Shown in pieces: positions 11,289 to 22,641 of a DNA stretch of 64,000 bases (position 1 is its first letter; each line of letters begins with the position of its first letter). The position numbers were made by a program, and so were the translations under genes. Source of the stretch: Halicephalobus mephisto (taxonomy: Eukaryota > Nematoda > Chromadorea > Rhabditida > Panagrolaimidae); NCBI GenBank assembly GCA_009193035.1, contig SWDT01000010.1:372001-436000 (forward strand), given 5' to 3'. The notes under the pieces are model-generated. The model saw only the letters and a program-made list of their open reading frames with translations. It had not been told where the DNA came from and did not search any database.

Positions 11289-12417
11289 TTAAGAATGACT
11301 TTTTACAGTTGTGGTATGTGGAAGTACTACCATACTTTGGATTCTGCTTCGGAATACGCTTTTGCCGCTGTTTTCCACGACAGAAGAACTCTCGCGCATT
11401 CCGACGAAGACTAACGCGGCTATTCTGAATTGTTTGATGAAAATCAATGTAACACATGGATTCAGACAGAGTGTAAAGTAATTTAACCCATTGATTACTC
11501 TCCAAATGTCCATAGACATTCTCAACTTTGATGCTGGAAGATGAATCATTTCGAAACGATAATTCGTAAATCGATGGACTTACCGACATTGTACATGGCT
11601 AAATTAATGACTTGAGGCATGTTGAAGATCATTGGGATGCAAGCTTGCAACATGACCCCGATCATCGCATGTTTCATATCGTTAATTTCCCTCTTGGTGT
11701 ACACTGTAGAGCTCTTCCTGTTCTTCTTGTTGTTATTGTATCTGAATAAGAACCACAGTATTCTCATATTGATAAGTATCGCCAGTGCCAGACAGATAGG
11801 AGGGATGGGTTCGAGATAATAAGAAATTTGCTTGGGCATCTTGAGGCAGGGACCGCACATGTCACTTGTGCCCAGCTCCATCGGGGCCAGAGTCAAAGTA
11901 TTGTAAATTCCGTGAGCATAGACTGCTGGTAATGAAAACAGGAAAACAAGAGCCGGGACATTTAGGATTTTGCCCCAGATAATTGCCAGATACCGATCGA
12001 TGGACAGTATCTGAAATGAATCAGTTTTATAAACCGTAATTATGACCGAATAAAGAGGTCATAGATGACATAATAAAGTGCACTTACAAATAAACTCAAT
12101 AAAGCCACGTTCATGGTTTGCTGCAATATCCTCCTAGGAATACTGCACGTCAACACAGTCATTTTAATTTGGTGAGTTTCCAGATAAATATAGACACTGT
12201 ATAATACAGTTTGGGTTACTGTAGCATACATTTGACAAATAGACATCCCGAGAATGGAGTGTTTGAACCTTCCTTTCACGTTGCCGAAGATCCCAACTAC
12301 CAGGATAAAAGCATTCGGAGCCCAGCCCCAGACACATCCACTGAGGTTCCAGATGGCATCGGGCATGTACTCTGAGGGTACTGTAATAAGAGTGTCCAAA
12401 GTTATATTTGAAGACAT
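11289..12417 (-). CDS. Rhodopsin-like 7TM receptor (nematode GPCR)
   Basis: Exons 12417-12088, 12010-11584 and 11533-11289 join to 333 residues. Hydrophobic spans fit seven TMs; after TM3 there is a DRY-type motif at the start of exon 2 ('ILSIDRYLAIIWGKIL'), and the last span has 'NYFTLCLNPCVTLIFIKQF', a variant of NPxxY. The N-terminus has an N-x-S/T site (SSNIT). It is a plasma-membrane receptor, presumably chemosensory or peptidergic; the ligand is unknown. The DRY motif places it in the rhodopsin-like class rather than among the more diverged str-type receptors. I could not place it in a named nematode sub-family. It converges on vab-9. Confidence 0.7.
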
Positions 12418-14720
12418 GGTTTGTTAATTATTACCAAATAAAATCCTGGAAAATCTGATTTTTATTAATTTCGTAATGTCTGAAGGGATTTTGAAACCAA
12501 AAATGGATAAGATTTCATAGGACAACCATTTATGGAAAAAACAAGTTCATTTGACCGTTAAATAAAATTAATTAAAACGAGGTTACGTAACTTGACAAGG
12601 TGAAAGCAAAACGTGATATGAGTGTGGAAATTTGAAAATAAAAATTTTAAAAATAATATTCAATGATAAAAATGAGATTTGATTTACATAAAATTACATG
12701 TATATTAAAATTTATTTTTAACAATTTTAAGTATTTTTTAACAAACGTTAAAATTTGAAAATAACGAAGATATATTTCGAAAAGCTCCGAAATTTTAACG
12801 CGCTAAAAATAAAGTTTGCAAAAATTCATAATTTTAATAGGAAAAATTTCAAGCAACAAACAACTTTGAAAAATAGAAAAGCTCGTTTTTATTAATGCTT
12901 ATTTTGGAACCCCTGTGGTAAATTCGAAATTAGCAATTTACTGTTATTCCCAGACATCTGTAAAGTTCTCAAGAACTGGTCTTGAAACTGAATTTGGAAC
13001 TTTCCGGGTACAAACAACAACTTGCAACTAAGCCATAGGATTATGGGAAAAGTTGCTTGTGCTATGGATCAAATACGTCAACTAATAAGTTCTTTAATCA
13101 ATTACAGAAACTATTATTCGATCATATTTTTAAATTAGTTATGTCATGATCGGTGTCTTTAGCTGATCCTGGAAGTTGCTTGTTAGACATATTTATTAAC
13201 CTAATCTCGGAGACTATTAACGAACAAAACCCTAATGATCAGAATTACGGTATGAAAGAATCTCAATCTTACTAATAGTCTGGATCTATCTTTTTTATCT
13301 TCACTGTATTCTCCGGGATTCCTTGATTATTGCTTTCAATAAACAATATCTCTCCCACTCTACCTCTAACCCCTAAGGACCCAAAAAGTTGTTAAAAATC
13401 TCCGTTGTACCCAGAAAGTCTGAATTTCGTTCCTTAGCCTGTTTCCACAAACTCGTTAAAAATATAATGGCACCAAATAACTAATTGTGAACTTTTGGCC
13501 ATATTTAATCTTAGATTTTTAAGAAATTCTGTGAAAAATATTTGAGAGAAAAATAATGTTTTTTTGCTTTTTATAAAACTCCAAAATAGGTAAAAATAGA
13601 ATTCCCTTATCTGGCAATACAAATTTAATTTTTCGTACAATTTCTATTCAAAAGTTTATAAATAGAGAAATTAGTCTAATTCTGAATAAACGTTATATCC
13701 CAGTACTTATATATCATATAAATGACGTTTATCCTTTGAGCACAATTCTACAGTAAGACTAGAGTGTGACTTCAAAAGCCATAATCCAACTTTTAAATAC
13801 TGTCAAATTAAATTGTAAAATTTCTGACTAAATTTTATGAAATATGAGGGGAAATTGAAAGTACCTGGTAAAAACTAAGTAAAAATTAAAAACAAATGTT
13901 GAGCGTTAATTTTGGATTCAAAAATAGTAATTATATTAGTAAAAATACTGTATAGCAGAAATGACTAGGATATGGAGGCAGGTATTCTGCAAAAAAAGAT
14001 AAAAGTAGATATTGGAGGATTTTGAAGTCCACAATTTTAGAAAATTAACTTCATAGAATTGAATATTCTGGAGCACAATCATTAATTAAAATTCTTAAAA
14101 AAGCTATAAACTACCACTTGCACGAATTTCCTGGTTTTCAGAAAGTAAAAGCTATGAATTTAGCTTCGAAAACGGAGTACCTAATAGATGGGCTCGGGGT
14201 TGTTCTCTGGTGTTTCTACGAAGATAAGAAAGCAGAAAATACATGTTATTATCAGTTATAAAAGTTCAAGTAATTGGCGATGTGAGTTTTGACATGTTTA
14301 TGAAGTAAAATAAGAGGCTATATCGGGATTTTACGAAAGAAATAAATTTCAAAATTTACGACTACTTAAGTGTTTTACTTCCCTTCCGATAAAAAATAAA
14401 TTTCTAATTTTTAAAATTAATAATTTGTTCAAAGAACGACAGAATCATGTTGCAAATGATCATTAACTCTGAGTAGGTGGAAAAAGAAAAATATCAATAA
14501 AGAATTCTAGAATTTGTATTTTTAGTTATGAGTCTGATTTCCACAATGATTGACAAATTTGTGTTTTTTTGAATGCTTCCAATAAACCACAACAGTTACA
14601 ATGAATTCCGAATCCACAAAGTTCGAAGGAAGTAGACTTCCAATGACGTTGAATAGTACAAAATCCCTTAATTCTGCTTTTCCTACCAATAGTCCCAGAA
14701 CAGGTGGTTAAAATCCCGAT
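12418..14720. other. AT-rich intergenic region, no gene seen
   Basis: 2.3 kb of A/T-rich DNA between the receptor gene and the small membrane-protein gene (both transcribed away from it). No exon with coding character found on either strand, and no strong repeats beyond A/T runs. It should contain both promoters. Confidence 0.55.
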
Positions 14721-15055
14721 ATGGGAGAAAAAGCAGAATTCCCAACTGCTGTATACGTGAGTTTTTTTAATCGTTAATTTATTAATCTTCTCCCTAGGTT
14801 GAAAATAAAGATACTGGTATGAACGAAACACTTCTCTTTTTGAACAGTGACGTATCGCAGATCTACAGAGAAGATACGAAGATCAAAGTTCTACGATGTT
14901 GTTTGATTTCTTTGTTCTTACTAGTTCTGTTCGGGTACGTGGGAGTCATTACTACGATTATCATTGTTAGTCAAAAAGTCAAATCTACCTATGCTACAGA
15001 TTTCAACGGTATCAACCTCAACATCACTGAAGATGATAAATTGATAAATTTTTAG
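14721..15055 (+). CDS. Small single-pass (type II) membrane protein, 97 aa
   Basis: Exons 14721-14756 and 14798-15055 join across a 41 bp intron (GTGAGT...CCCTAG) to 'MGEKAEFPTAVYVENKDTG' and onward. One strong span at about residues 41-65 ('CCLISLFLLVLFGYVGVITT' core) is preceded by basic residues (KIKVLR), predicting a cytosolic N-terminus and a short extracellular tail containing a glycosylation site (NLNIT). The start ATG follows an in-frame TAA, and TTTTCCTACCAATAG upstream could be a trans-splice acceptor. No family recognised. It converges with IMP4, 90 bp apart. Confidence 0.55.
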
Positions 15056-15144
15056 AGCAACTATAATTAGTTCTTTTTTAAGCTTAATTCTTATAATTTT
15101 TATAAAAAATTGATCAAACTCAACAAAAACAAATTGTCAACAAA

Positions 15145-16023
15145 TCATTCCACAACAGAAAGAACTTTCTTCCCTGCTCTCAAGTAAGGTTTGAAACTGA
15201 ATTCTGACTGTGCGGCTCTCTCATTCTCCAATGTATCATTAATGATAGCGTATACTGCAATTTCGTAATTACTAAAAATATAACTACTAAAGAACTCACA
15301 GAACAATGTAAACCTCGGTCCGACTTCAGTAAGTTGAGACTCGCCATTGTCATCTTTTGAGGTCACGAAATGACGGAAGAAAATGTAATCCTCCTTGTCG
15401 ATATCTCCAAAGAACATGATTCTCTTGCTGTCTGGCTTAGCCACAGGGAAAATGTACTTCAAAATATCAGTCACTCTTTTTCCAACCTTGCTATTCAACC
15501 CCTCAAACATCAAGTGAGGATACTGCTCCGGCATATGACCAATTTCCGGCAGGTCATGTCTCATTACAACATCATGAAGACTGAAGAATGCTGTCGGACC
15601 ATGAGGTAAGTGGGAGACAATCATGGAATCTGGTCTGCCACGCGTTTCATGAAGAAAGATTACGTCAGTAACCCCATTCTCTTTGCAAGCTTTCATTATG
15701 CTCTTGATGTCATTGTTACCTCGATTGACTCGTTTTGCATTTGGAATCATCAGAGCTACTTCCTTGGCGAACTGCTTCAGTTTCGAAGAGGGGTCATGAC
15801 TAGTAGTAAGGCAAATAATGGGATCTTCACAGCCCGCCCATCTGTATTCGTCGTCAAAATCACTAGGTCTAGTCAAGGTTTCAGTTTCGTTCTTATCTTG
15901 CTTCTTAGCATTGTAAGTTTTGGACTTTTCTTTCTGAAGTCGTTCTTCTGTTTCCTGTTTCTTTTTGTCTAGGGCTTTCCTAAAGGCGAATTCCCTTCTT
16001 TCACGAACTTGACGTCTTAACAT
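15145..16023 (-). CDS. IMP4: IMP4, U3 snoRNP Brix-domain protein
   Basis: Exons 16023-15300 and 15254-15145 encode 277 residues, the usual size for IMP4, a nucleolar component of the U3 snoRNP/SSU processome needed for 18S pre-rRNA cleavage. The N-terminus 'MLRRQVRERREF' is a family hallmark; the Brix domain (about 80-265) shows 'DEYRWAGCEDPIICLTTSHD', 'VSHLPHGPTAFFSLHDVVMR', 'GKRVTDILKYIFP' and 'LTEVGPRFTLFLYAI', all close to human IMP4. The 45 bp intron (15299-15255) is a multiple of three with no stop, so unspliced RNA stays in frame, but only removal restores the conserved RFxLxLY strand. The start is two bases after a TTTCTAG acceptor. It lies 242 bp downstream of the phosphatase on the same strand, an operon-like spacing. 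Confidence 0.92.
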   Translation of the reverse strand: MLRRQVRERREFAFRKALDKKKQETEERLQKEKSKTYNAKKQDKNETETLTRPSDFDDEYRWAGCEDPIICLTTSHDPSSKLKQFAKEVALMIPNAKRVNRGNNDIKSIMKACKENGVTDVIFLHETRGRPDSMIVSHLPHGPTAFFSLHDVVMRHDLPEIGHMPEQYPHLMFEGLNSKVGKRVTDILKYIFPVAKPDSKRIMFFGDIDKEDYIFFRHFVTSKDDNGESQLTEVGPRFTLFCEFFSSYIFSNYEIAVYAIINDTLENERAAQSEFSFKPYLRAGKKVLSVVE

Positions 16024-16265
16024 TTCTAGAAACAGTTTCAAGTAAAATCAAAAACGAGGAAAAATTCAGATATCATTCACCGACTACAACGGCTCAAATG
16101 GTTAAAACAAAAATGATAAGTGAAATTACATTAGCAACGTGGTCAAAGTAATTATCTACAGTGGGAAAACAGCTCTGTAAAATGGTACATGCCTCGACTC
16201 TAGCGTGTGCCACTTGTCAAAACCTTATTCTCACTACGTATCATATAAAGCAAAGTATCAATCGC

Positions 16266-17345
16266 TCATAAAAAGTAAGGTACAGGGAACCTTTCAGGAA
16301 TAGTCCTGTCTTTACTCGGGACAGCATCAAAGTAAACAACATCGCGAGAACCATCTGGGAAGATTTTGAGAACAGAAGCCATGTTTCCACATCGATAACA
16401 GTAATTGGGGGCTAAATGGTGAGTTCATTATTTATCGTCAATAAAGAAGCTCCTTACCTGACCAAACGGTGCAACAGAAGTCTCCGAAGATGTATTTGAA
16501 GCCTTCTTGGACTAACTGATGAGATCGGCATATGAGAGACAAGTTATTCTTCTTGACAAACTTTTCAGTGACATCATAACCAAATATCCAGCCAGCTCCC
16601 CGTTGATTCACAACGTATCCAGAAACATTTTCATCAGGATCCGACCAAACGAGATCACACAGAGCTCCTTGTTGGGGTACCTCTACTCGCCGTCGTAAGT
16701 GGAGACCAGTTTCGATGGTGGTGAGATTAGGTGATAATCCGCCATGAATACAAAGCACGTTCCCGTCTATCAAAGCCATTATCGGCATTGCATCAAACAC
16801 GTCGCAGCATATCTTCCAGATGACGTTGTGGTTGTACTTGTGACTGCAGTCTTCGTAAAAACCGTATTGATGAGATACTCGCCGTGTTTCATGGTTTCCA
16901 CGTAACAAAGTAACCTTCCCTGGGTATTTAACCGCCATCAAGAACAAGTATGTCACAGTTTCTAGGGAATAGTATCCTCTGTCTACATAATCACCCATGA
17001 AAACATAATTGGTTTCTTCAGGAGAACCGCCATGTTTGAATAAATTCATCAAATCATAAAATTGTCCATGAATATCTCCACATATTGTCGCGGGAGAACT
17101 AATTTCGGCTATGTTGGAGCACATTAATAGCCGAGATTTGTATCTGGAAAGGAAATTCATATATGAACCGTAAAAGTAACTCACAATGAACAGAGCACTC
17201 TCAATTCATTTTCGGGAAGATAGCGACATTGTTTCACTTGATCGATCCAGTGGTCAATGTAGAATCGTTTCCCACGGTATAGGATGAAGTTTTGAGTATC
17301 TTCAGTCGTTCCTGGGTAAGGGTTAGCCTCAACAGAAGTCGCCAT
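16266..17345 (-). CDS. PP2A-group Ser/Thr phosphatase catalytic subunit (PP6/PP2A-like)
   Basis: Exons 17345-17185, 17143-16458 and 16411-16266 encode 330 residues. All metal and catalytic motifs are present in order: '[12 protein letters not shown]', '[15 protein letters not shown]', '[10 protein letters not shown]', 'CIHGGLSP', '[10 protein letters not shown]' and '[11 protein letters not shown]', so an active phosphatase is expected. The C-terminus ends PYFL, the tail that in PP2A, PP4 and PP6 is methylated and bound by alpha4/regulatory subunits. '[13 protein letters not shown]' near the N-terminus is most like PP6. Differences from the standard enzymes are a 20-residue N-terminal extension, RGNHET for RGNHES, and many substitutions around the active-site rim, so this is probably a nematode-specific paralogue rather than the main PP2A or PP6. 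It would be first in a possible operon with IMP4. Confidence 0.85.
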
Positions 17346-20130
17346 CGTGTAGGAAGAAGGAATCAAAAAAAGGAAATTGAAAACACTCAGTCGACGGAAG
17401 ATTGCACTTGTGCACAGAACGCCAAACAGAAAAAAAACTTTGTAGGTCAAATCCCAGACATCGTAGGAAATAACGTGAATTCCTTCACATTACTATCAGA
17501 GGGAAAAAACATCTCTAGGATAGTCAACCATGACATCCACCTTCTTGTCTCTTTTTTACATTCGACGTGCATCCGCGTCCTTATCCGATATCTGTGATTA
17601 TCTTCTGTCAGATCTCCAACGGTTTCCAGATATCGAGGAAAACATTTCTCTAAGCAGCTCATAAGGAAACATTCCTCATTTTTCCTTCTGGCTCTGGATC
17701 CATTTGATCCGTTTGGATAAATTTCATTTCCCCGTTTTTCTATATAATTTTGAAATTTGGAAAATGAAGATTTTTTGTTTCCGAGATTCCAGCCATTGAT
17801 ACACAATAACAAGTTTAATGTAGATTTTTTAAATTACGAAGGTCCATATCTGATTTCATGCTTTGTCACTATTGTTTTGTTCTTGTTATTGTTATCGCAG
17901 TAAGGTAAAACGAGTTATCACTTTCGAATTTGTTTTTTCGTTTGTTTTTTAATTTATTTCAAAGATGTGACAAAACTGAATTCGTTTTTGTTTAGTTATG
18001 AATAATTTTTTTGAAAAACACCCTAAAAATTCATCTTTATTGTTTTTAAGCTTCTGATTGGGAGTATTGTAATTTTATTTTTCATCAATCATGTTACTTT
18101 ATTGTTTCCGGTAATTTTAAACTGTACTATGAAGTTAGTAAAAAAGTGATTTGGGAATGCTTATAGTACAGTGTGAATTCCATTAGTATCGCATGTTTAT
18201 TTCTCTTTTCTTGGTTATTGCAAGTCCCTGCAGAAATATCACGTCCTTGTTTTAATTCATCTCCCCAAGTACATTTCATACATCACTTCTCCTATAAAAC
18301 GGGATATGGAGTCATTATTCCCGTTTGACGATCAACATGTTGATCTCGAATTCATGATAAACTCTTGGAAACTTCCTTATTGTAGTTGAGTTCAATAACT
18401 TAACCCCTCTCTTGAACAACATTGATAATTGGTTTTCTTTTTTAATGATTCCTGTGTTTTCAGCAATTGTAAACCAGTTTTATTCAACCATTACTGTGGA
18501 AAAGAATAGAAATCGTTCTTGTCTTAATTCTGACCTCTAAACCATTTTCAAATGTTTTCTGGTTTTTATTTCCCATAATTGACACATTTATGGGAGTTTA
18601 GGGTTTCTAGGCAGAACAAAGGCTTAACCTTGAAGGGAACAAATGATCGGCTCAGACATTTGGTTCCAGTTTACCATGCTAATTATTTCGAAATCAAGAA
18701 TTGGCCTCATCGACAATGAGAACGATTACTGAATTTGGTTTTTGTTGTCATGTGGTTTAAGAGGTGGGAACAAGGTTGGAAGACGATAAATTAAGGACTG
18801 AAGAATGTAGTTAAGGTTTAGAGACAAACATTCACATGAGATTATTTTTTCAACTTTTTTGTTTACTTACATTAAATATTATAATATTGCTGAAATGATG
18901 GCCTTGGTGACATCAGAAAATTTTGATCTTGCACCTATACGCATGGACACACAATTACACTTTGACTTTTGATTAATTACCCGTAGAGAAATGCTCCAAT
19001 TTCAATCTTAAACAGTATCCCGAAAATCCAATAATTTAAATTTTCCGCCTACTATCCGTAGTTGTTACATACAATATAAATAGAAATGGTGTCTGGAGAT
19101 TTCAATAGTTGCGGTTTCCCGGATACTATTTAAGTACTGTTTCCAATTCAACCCTCAATAGTACTCGGGAAGTCCAAGTTTTCGGGTTTTCTAGACAGTG
19201 TTCAATTTTGTTATTACTACTGAGTTTTCTTCTTTATTTAATTTTCCATCGTAGTCAATCTATCATTCGGAAATCCTCTTCTCTTTCCCCTCCATCTCCG
19301 GCAAGAACTAGTAAAGAAACCGCTATTCTATTTCAACCGGAAGTCTCTTTTCCTTCAGAAAACTTCTGATCTGCTGGTTTCCCGTTGTTTCAACCGATGA
19401 CAGGAAGGTGTGCTTCAAGGTCGGCGCCAAAAAGCAGAATGTAATTTAGAAAAACGTTATCGGTCACTTAACAAATATTGCAAAAACCTGAGAATTCGGT
19501 TTCCTTTCCATGATTTATGGAATTTTTCATTTATGAATTACATTTAGGCTTTAGAAAGACGGGTTCAACGGAGAAAGTCCAAAACCTGTTAATTACGTAG
19601 GTGGTAGAAATTTTCTATTTGACGATCATACTTTATATTTTCGAACTTTTAGAATTCAATGACGGCCAATTACTCGGTAAAAATGAACTTTAGATAATAT
19701 TAGGTGATTGACACGAACTTTTGCAGTTTCGAATTTTAACATTCCTTTTTCCCATAAATCAACGTTTATGAAAATGCGCTTTCTGCTCGCTTTTTTATTA
19801 TGTTCAACATAACTTCCTGTTTGGTTTTATTACATTATAAGAATAACTTTTATTTTTTATCCTATGCCCTCGGGCATCTTGATTTGTCGTTCTTTCAGCT
19901 CAAATTCATCCCGGAAACCTTGTTTTCGTTTGATTTGGTTTTGACTGATGTCTCTCTCAAGAGATGATGAAAAGTAGAAAATGGAACAGGGGATTTTTGT
20001 TGCGAGTTGATTTTTATGAGAAATTTGGGCTAATCGTCTGGAGTAATGCAGGTTCAAGGATCTCTATGTGTGTATTCATCGAATAATCCCTACATTTAAT
20101 TAGGAAAGTTTTGAAGACAATCTTGCGAAG

Positions 20131-20291
20131 AGCAGCTCCGCTATCAAAATTAGATAGTGTCTCGAAAATTAAAAAATTGAGATCTTTTAACCACTATCTA
20201 GAGCATCGTTGTAAAAACGAATAGATAGTGTCTGAGAAATTTTTATTTTTGAATTTTCTCGACACTATCCAATTTCGATAACATGGCTGAT
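20131..20291. repeat. Composite palindromic MITE-like element
   Basis: Left end AGCAGCTCCGCTATCAAAAT then TAGATAGTGTC; the right end in reverse reads ATCAGCCATGTTATCGAAAT then TGGATAGTGTC. Inner hairpin arms (ACCACTATCTA / ATAGATAGTGTC) face each other at the centre. Same architecture as 7516-7687; no ORF. Confidence 0.7.
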
Positions 20292-21837
20292 GTCAGGTTA
20301 TTCGATTGTTACCAAATAGATACTGTTCAGCGAGGTTTGAAAAGTCACATGTGAGACAGTATTCCAATGTACACTTTGGTTCCATAATCGTAACTCTCAC
20401 GAATTGTAAACTTTGGTCATTATTTTCTCCGACGCATTCCAAAATACTTTTGCTTTGTCCTGTTTGCCCGAGTCCATGAAAGAATGAATCCAGACCAATC
20501 GTTCATTTGCTTTTTACTGATCAAAAAGCAAAAAATTTTCGCATCCTCTGATTCTTATTTCTGATTTGATTTCAGATTGCTGCTTACGCAACCAGCTCCC
20601 TTTTATCCTTATCCTTTATTTTCTTCTTTGGTCAGAAACTATTTAGATTGCGTAGGCCTATTGCTGTGGCTCATGAGACGAATTCAATGGCCCAGAACTT
20701 TTGTCCAATTTACGGCCTTTTAGTATAAGTGTTTACTTTTCCAACAACACAATATATTGGTTAGGACATTGTCAATATCCAATTTATAGAAGGAATCTAT
20801 TATCCATGAAGACTAGACAATGTTTAAACTTGCCTAACCTCGTGATGAGTATACTTGATTTTGACCTAACTTTAGGTTCGATTTTTTGCAAAAATAGCCA
20901 ATTAATTACAACTACTAATAGATAGGAACTGTTCATCTGATTCTGCTACGTCACAGGGGAAATTGTCATTGGAATCGAGAAGTTTGTGTTGACAATTTCT
21001 CAATTCATTTCAACTTTTTCAATGAAATCTAACCAACTCTATCCTGTAGTTTTGGCCACATTTTCTACAAACTCCAAACCCACCATTCAACCCCTGTTCG
21101 AACTAAGCTTCCACTTGTTATCTTTTCGCCCAACAGGACTGAAACCCCATTTAATTGTTCCCCTTTGTTCCATCGTCAATTATCAAAATGTTTCATTCTT
21201 ACCTCGAGGCGGTCTTGTCTTCATTGAACTCCTTATAAGGAAGTTGAAGTTTATGAATTGCACGAACACTTTCCTTATGCTTGAAACGAAGTCGAAAATG
21301 GCCTTGATTGCTTTTTTTGGTTTAACCGAGAGAACCATTGCCTGCGGGGTAAAAACCGGAGTTGCGCAACTTTGATGCTTCTGCTTGTTTTGTTTCATCG
21401 CTTTGTTGTGGAGACCGCAGAATAGCGCCGAAAACAAAACGAGTTGCTTCCATTTTTCCATTTCTATATGTTCGATGGGTTTCAATTTTTCCTGACATTT
21501 GTCACTTTCGAATTCTGATCCGACGATCTCTGCAAAAACACTTGCAAATCGAGTACCTTCGACAGACAAGATTTGTTTTTGCTCACGTGTTGATTAAATT
21601 ATTGTTCGCCAAATTTACCAATAACAAGGTTAATTCTAAGAATTTGTGTTGAAATGTGAGGGAAATAGTAAGTGCATAGATTTTCTGGTTTATGATTTTC
21701 GCCCAACTGTACTGTCTTTTGGAATTGATTTGATCCTCGGCAATGTGGAAATAGGAATGGAGGTCATCTTTTAAAGTGTGAGTAAATTCATCAAAATTTC
21801 ATTTTGGATTAATTTAAAAAACAGTCCGAACAGTAAA

Positions 21838-22012
21838 GTTGGATCGTGTTCAGAAAAACCGAAAACCAAGATATCGTAAACACTATTCACAATCATTTCA
21901 ATAGGAATGTTTTGAATAGTGTTCAGGAAATTCAAAAATCAAGATTTTCCGAACACTGTCCATGATTATTTCTGCAATATTCGGAGACTTAAATTTTCTG
22001 GACAGCACTCAA
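21838..22012. repeat. Composite palindromic MITE-like element, partly decayed
   Basis: Contains GTTGGATCGTGTTC, a central pair GAATAGTGTTCAGGAAATTC / GATTTTCCGAACACTGTCC, and a terminal GGACAGCACTCAAATTC. Same family as the elements at 7.5 and 20.1 kb with more mismatches. Confidence 0.6.
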
Positions 22013-22641
22013 ATTCTATTGGAATTGTTTCCTTGACATTTCTGTTCCATTGTTCATAAACTACTTTGCTCTTCGTTCATCTGAAGCCCTCTTGTTACAA
22101 CTTCTAATGTCCTCGAAGTCCAATCCACAATTGCGCAACATCTTTTTTCAAGTGAAAGTTACTTTACTAAATTTGCCAGTTTTCTTTTATCCACGTTCTT
22201 CTTTCAAACTTTGTCCAACGTCCATCTGTACATTGATCCGAGTCAGTTTGTCTCTCTAACCAAAATCTGTATGAATCACAGAGATTTATGCATCTTCCCC
22301 AATCCAGTTAGATTGCAGATTTTGCCAGAAGTCTTTTTATCCAACGTGAGTGACCAATCGGATCGTTTCTGGACGCATGGAAAGATCGTCATTCAAGTGT
22401 GTCATTCAGCCAGGTCCTGACTGCCCATCTCACTTGTTCTTTTATTATATTTCTTTTTATCGCATTTCGAGGGAAGGAGGTTTTTTCATCCTAGAATATC
22501 CGAGAGACACTGGCTTTTCACTTTTGTCAGAGAAAGTGAAAAACAGGATTTCGTTTTGGGATCCCAACTTTTTACAAGTTCAATAAGGATTTACGTTTCT
22601 TAAGCCTTTCGTGTTGAGACAGAAATTTAAGTTTGTTTTAA

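Larger units (their letters stand above)
17346..22641. other. Long gene-poor interval with palindromic repeats
   Basis: No supported gene. Open frames at 17447-17812 (-) and 21183-21569 (-) lack convincing starts, splice sites or family similarity. Palindromic repeats of the GGATAGTGTTC family occur at 20131-20291 and 21838-22012, with decayed traces near 19010-19210. Much of it is probably regulatory or repeat-derived DNA upstream of the phosphatase and patched-related genes, which are transcribed outward. Confidence 0.5.

Noticed and set aside
17447..17812. Minus-strand ORF of 121 codons upstream of the phosphatase
   Set aside because: Opens on TTG, first ATG far inside, no acceptor linking it to the phosphatase frame, no family similarity; the phosphatase N-terminus is complete without it.
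21183..21569. Minus-strand ORF of 128 codons
   Set aside because: No ATG in the first third, Lys/Phe-rich AT-driven composition at the end, no homologue; a signal-peptide-like start (MEKWKQLVLFSALFCG) is suggestive but not enough.
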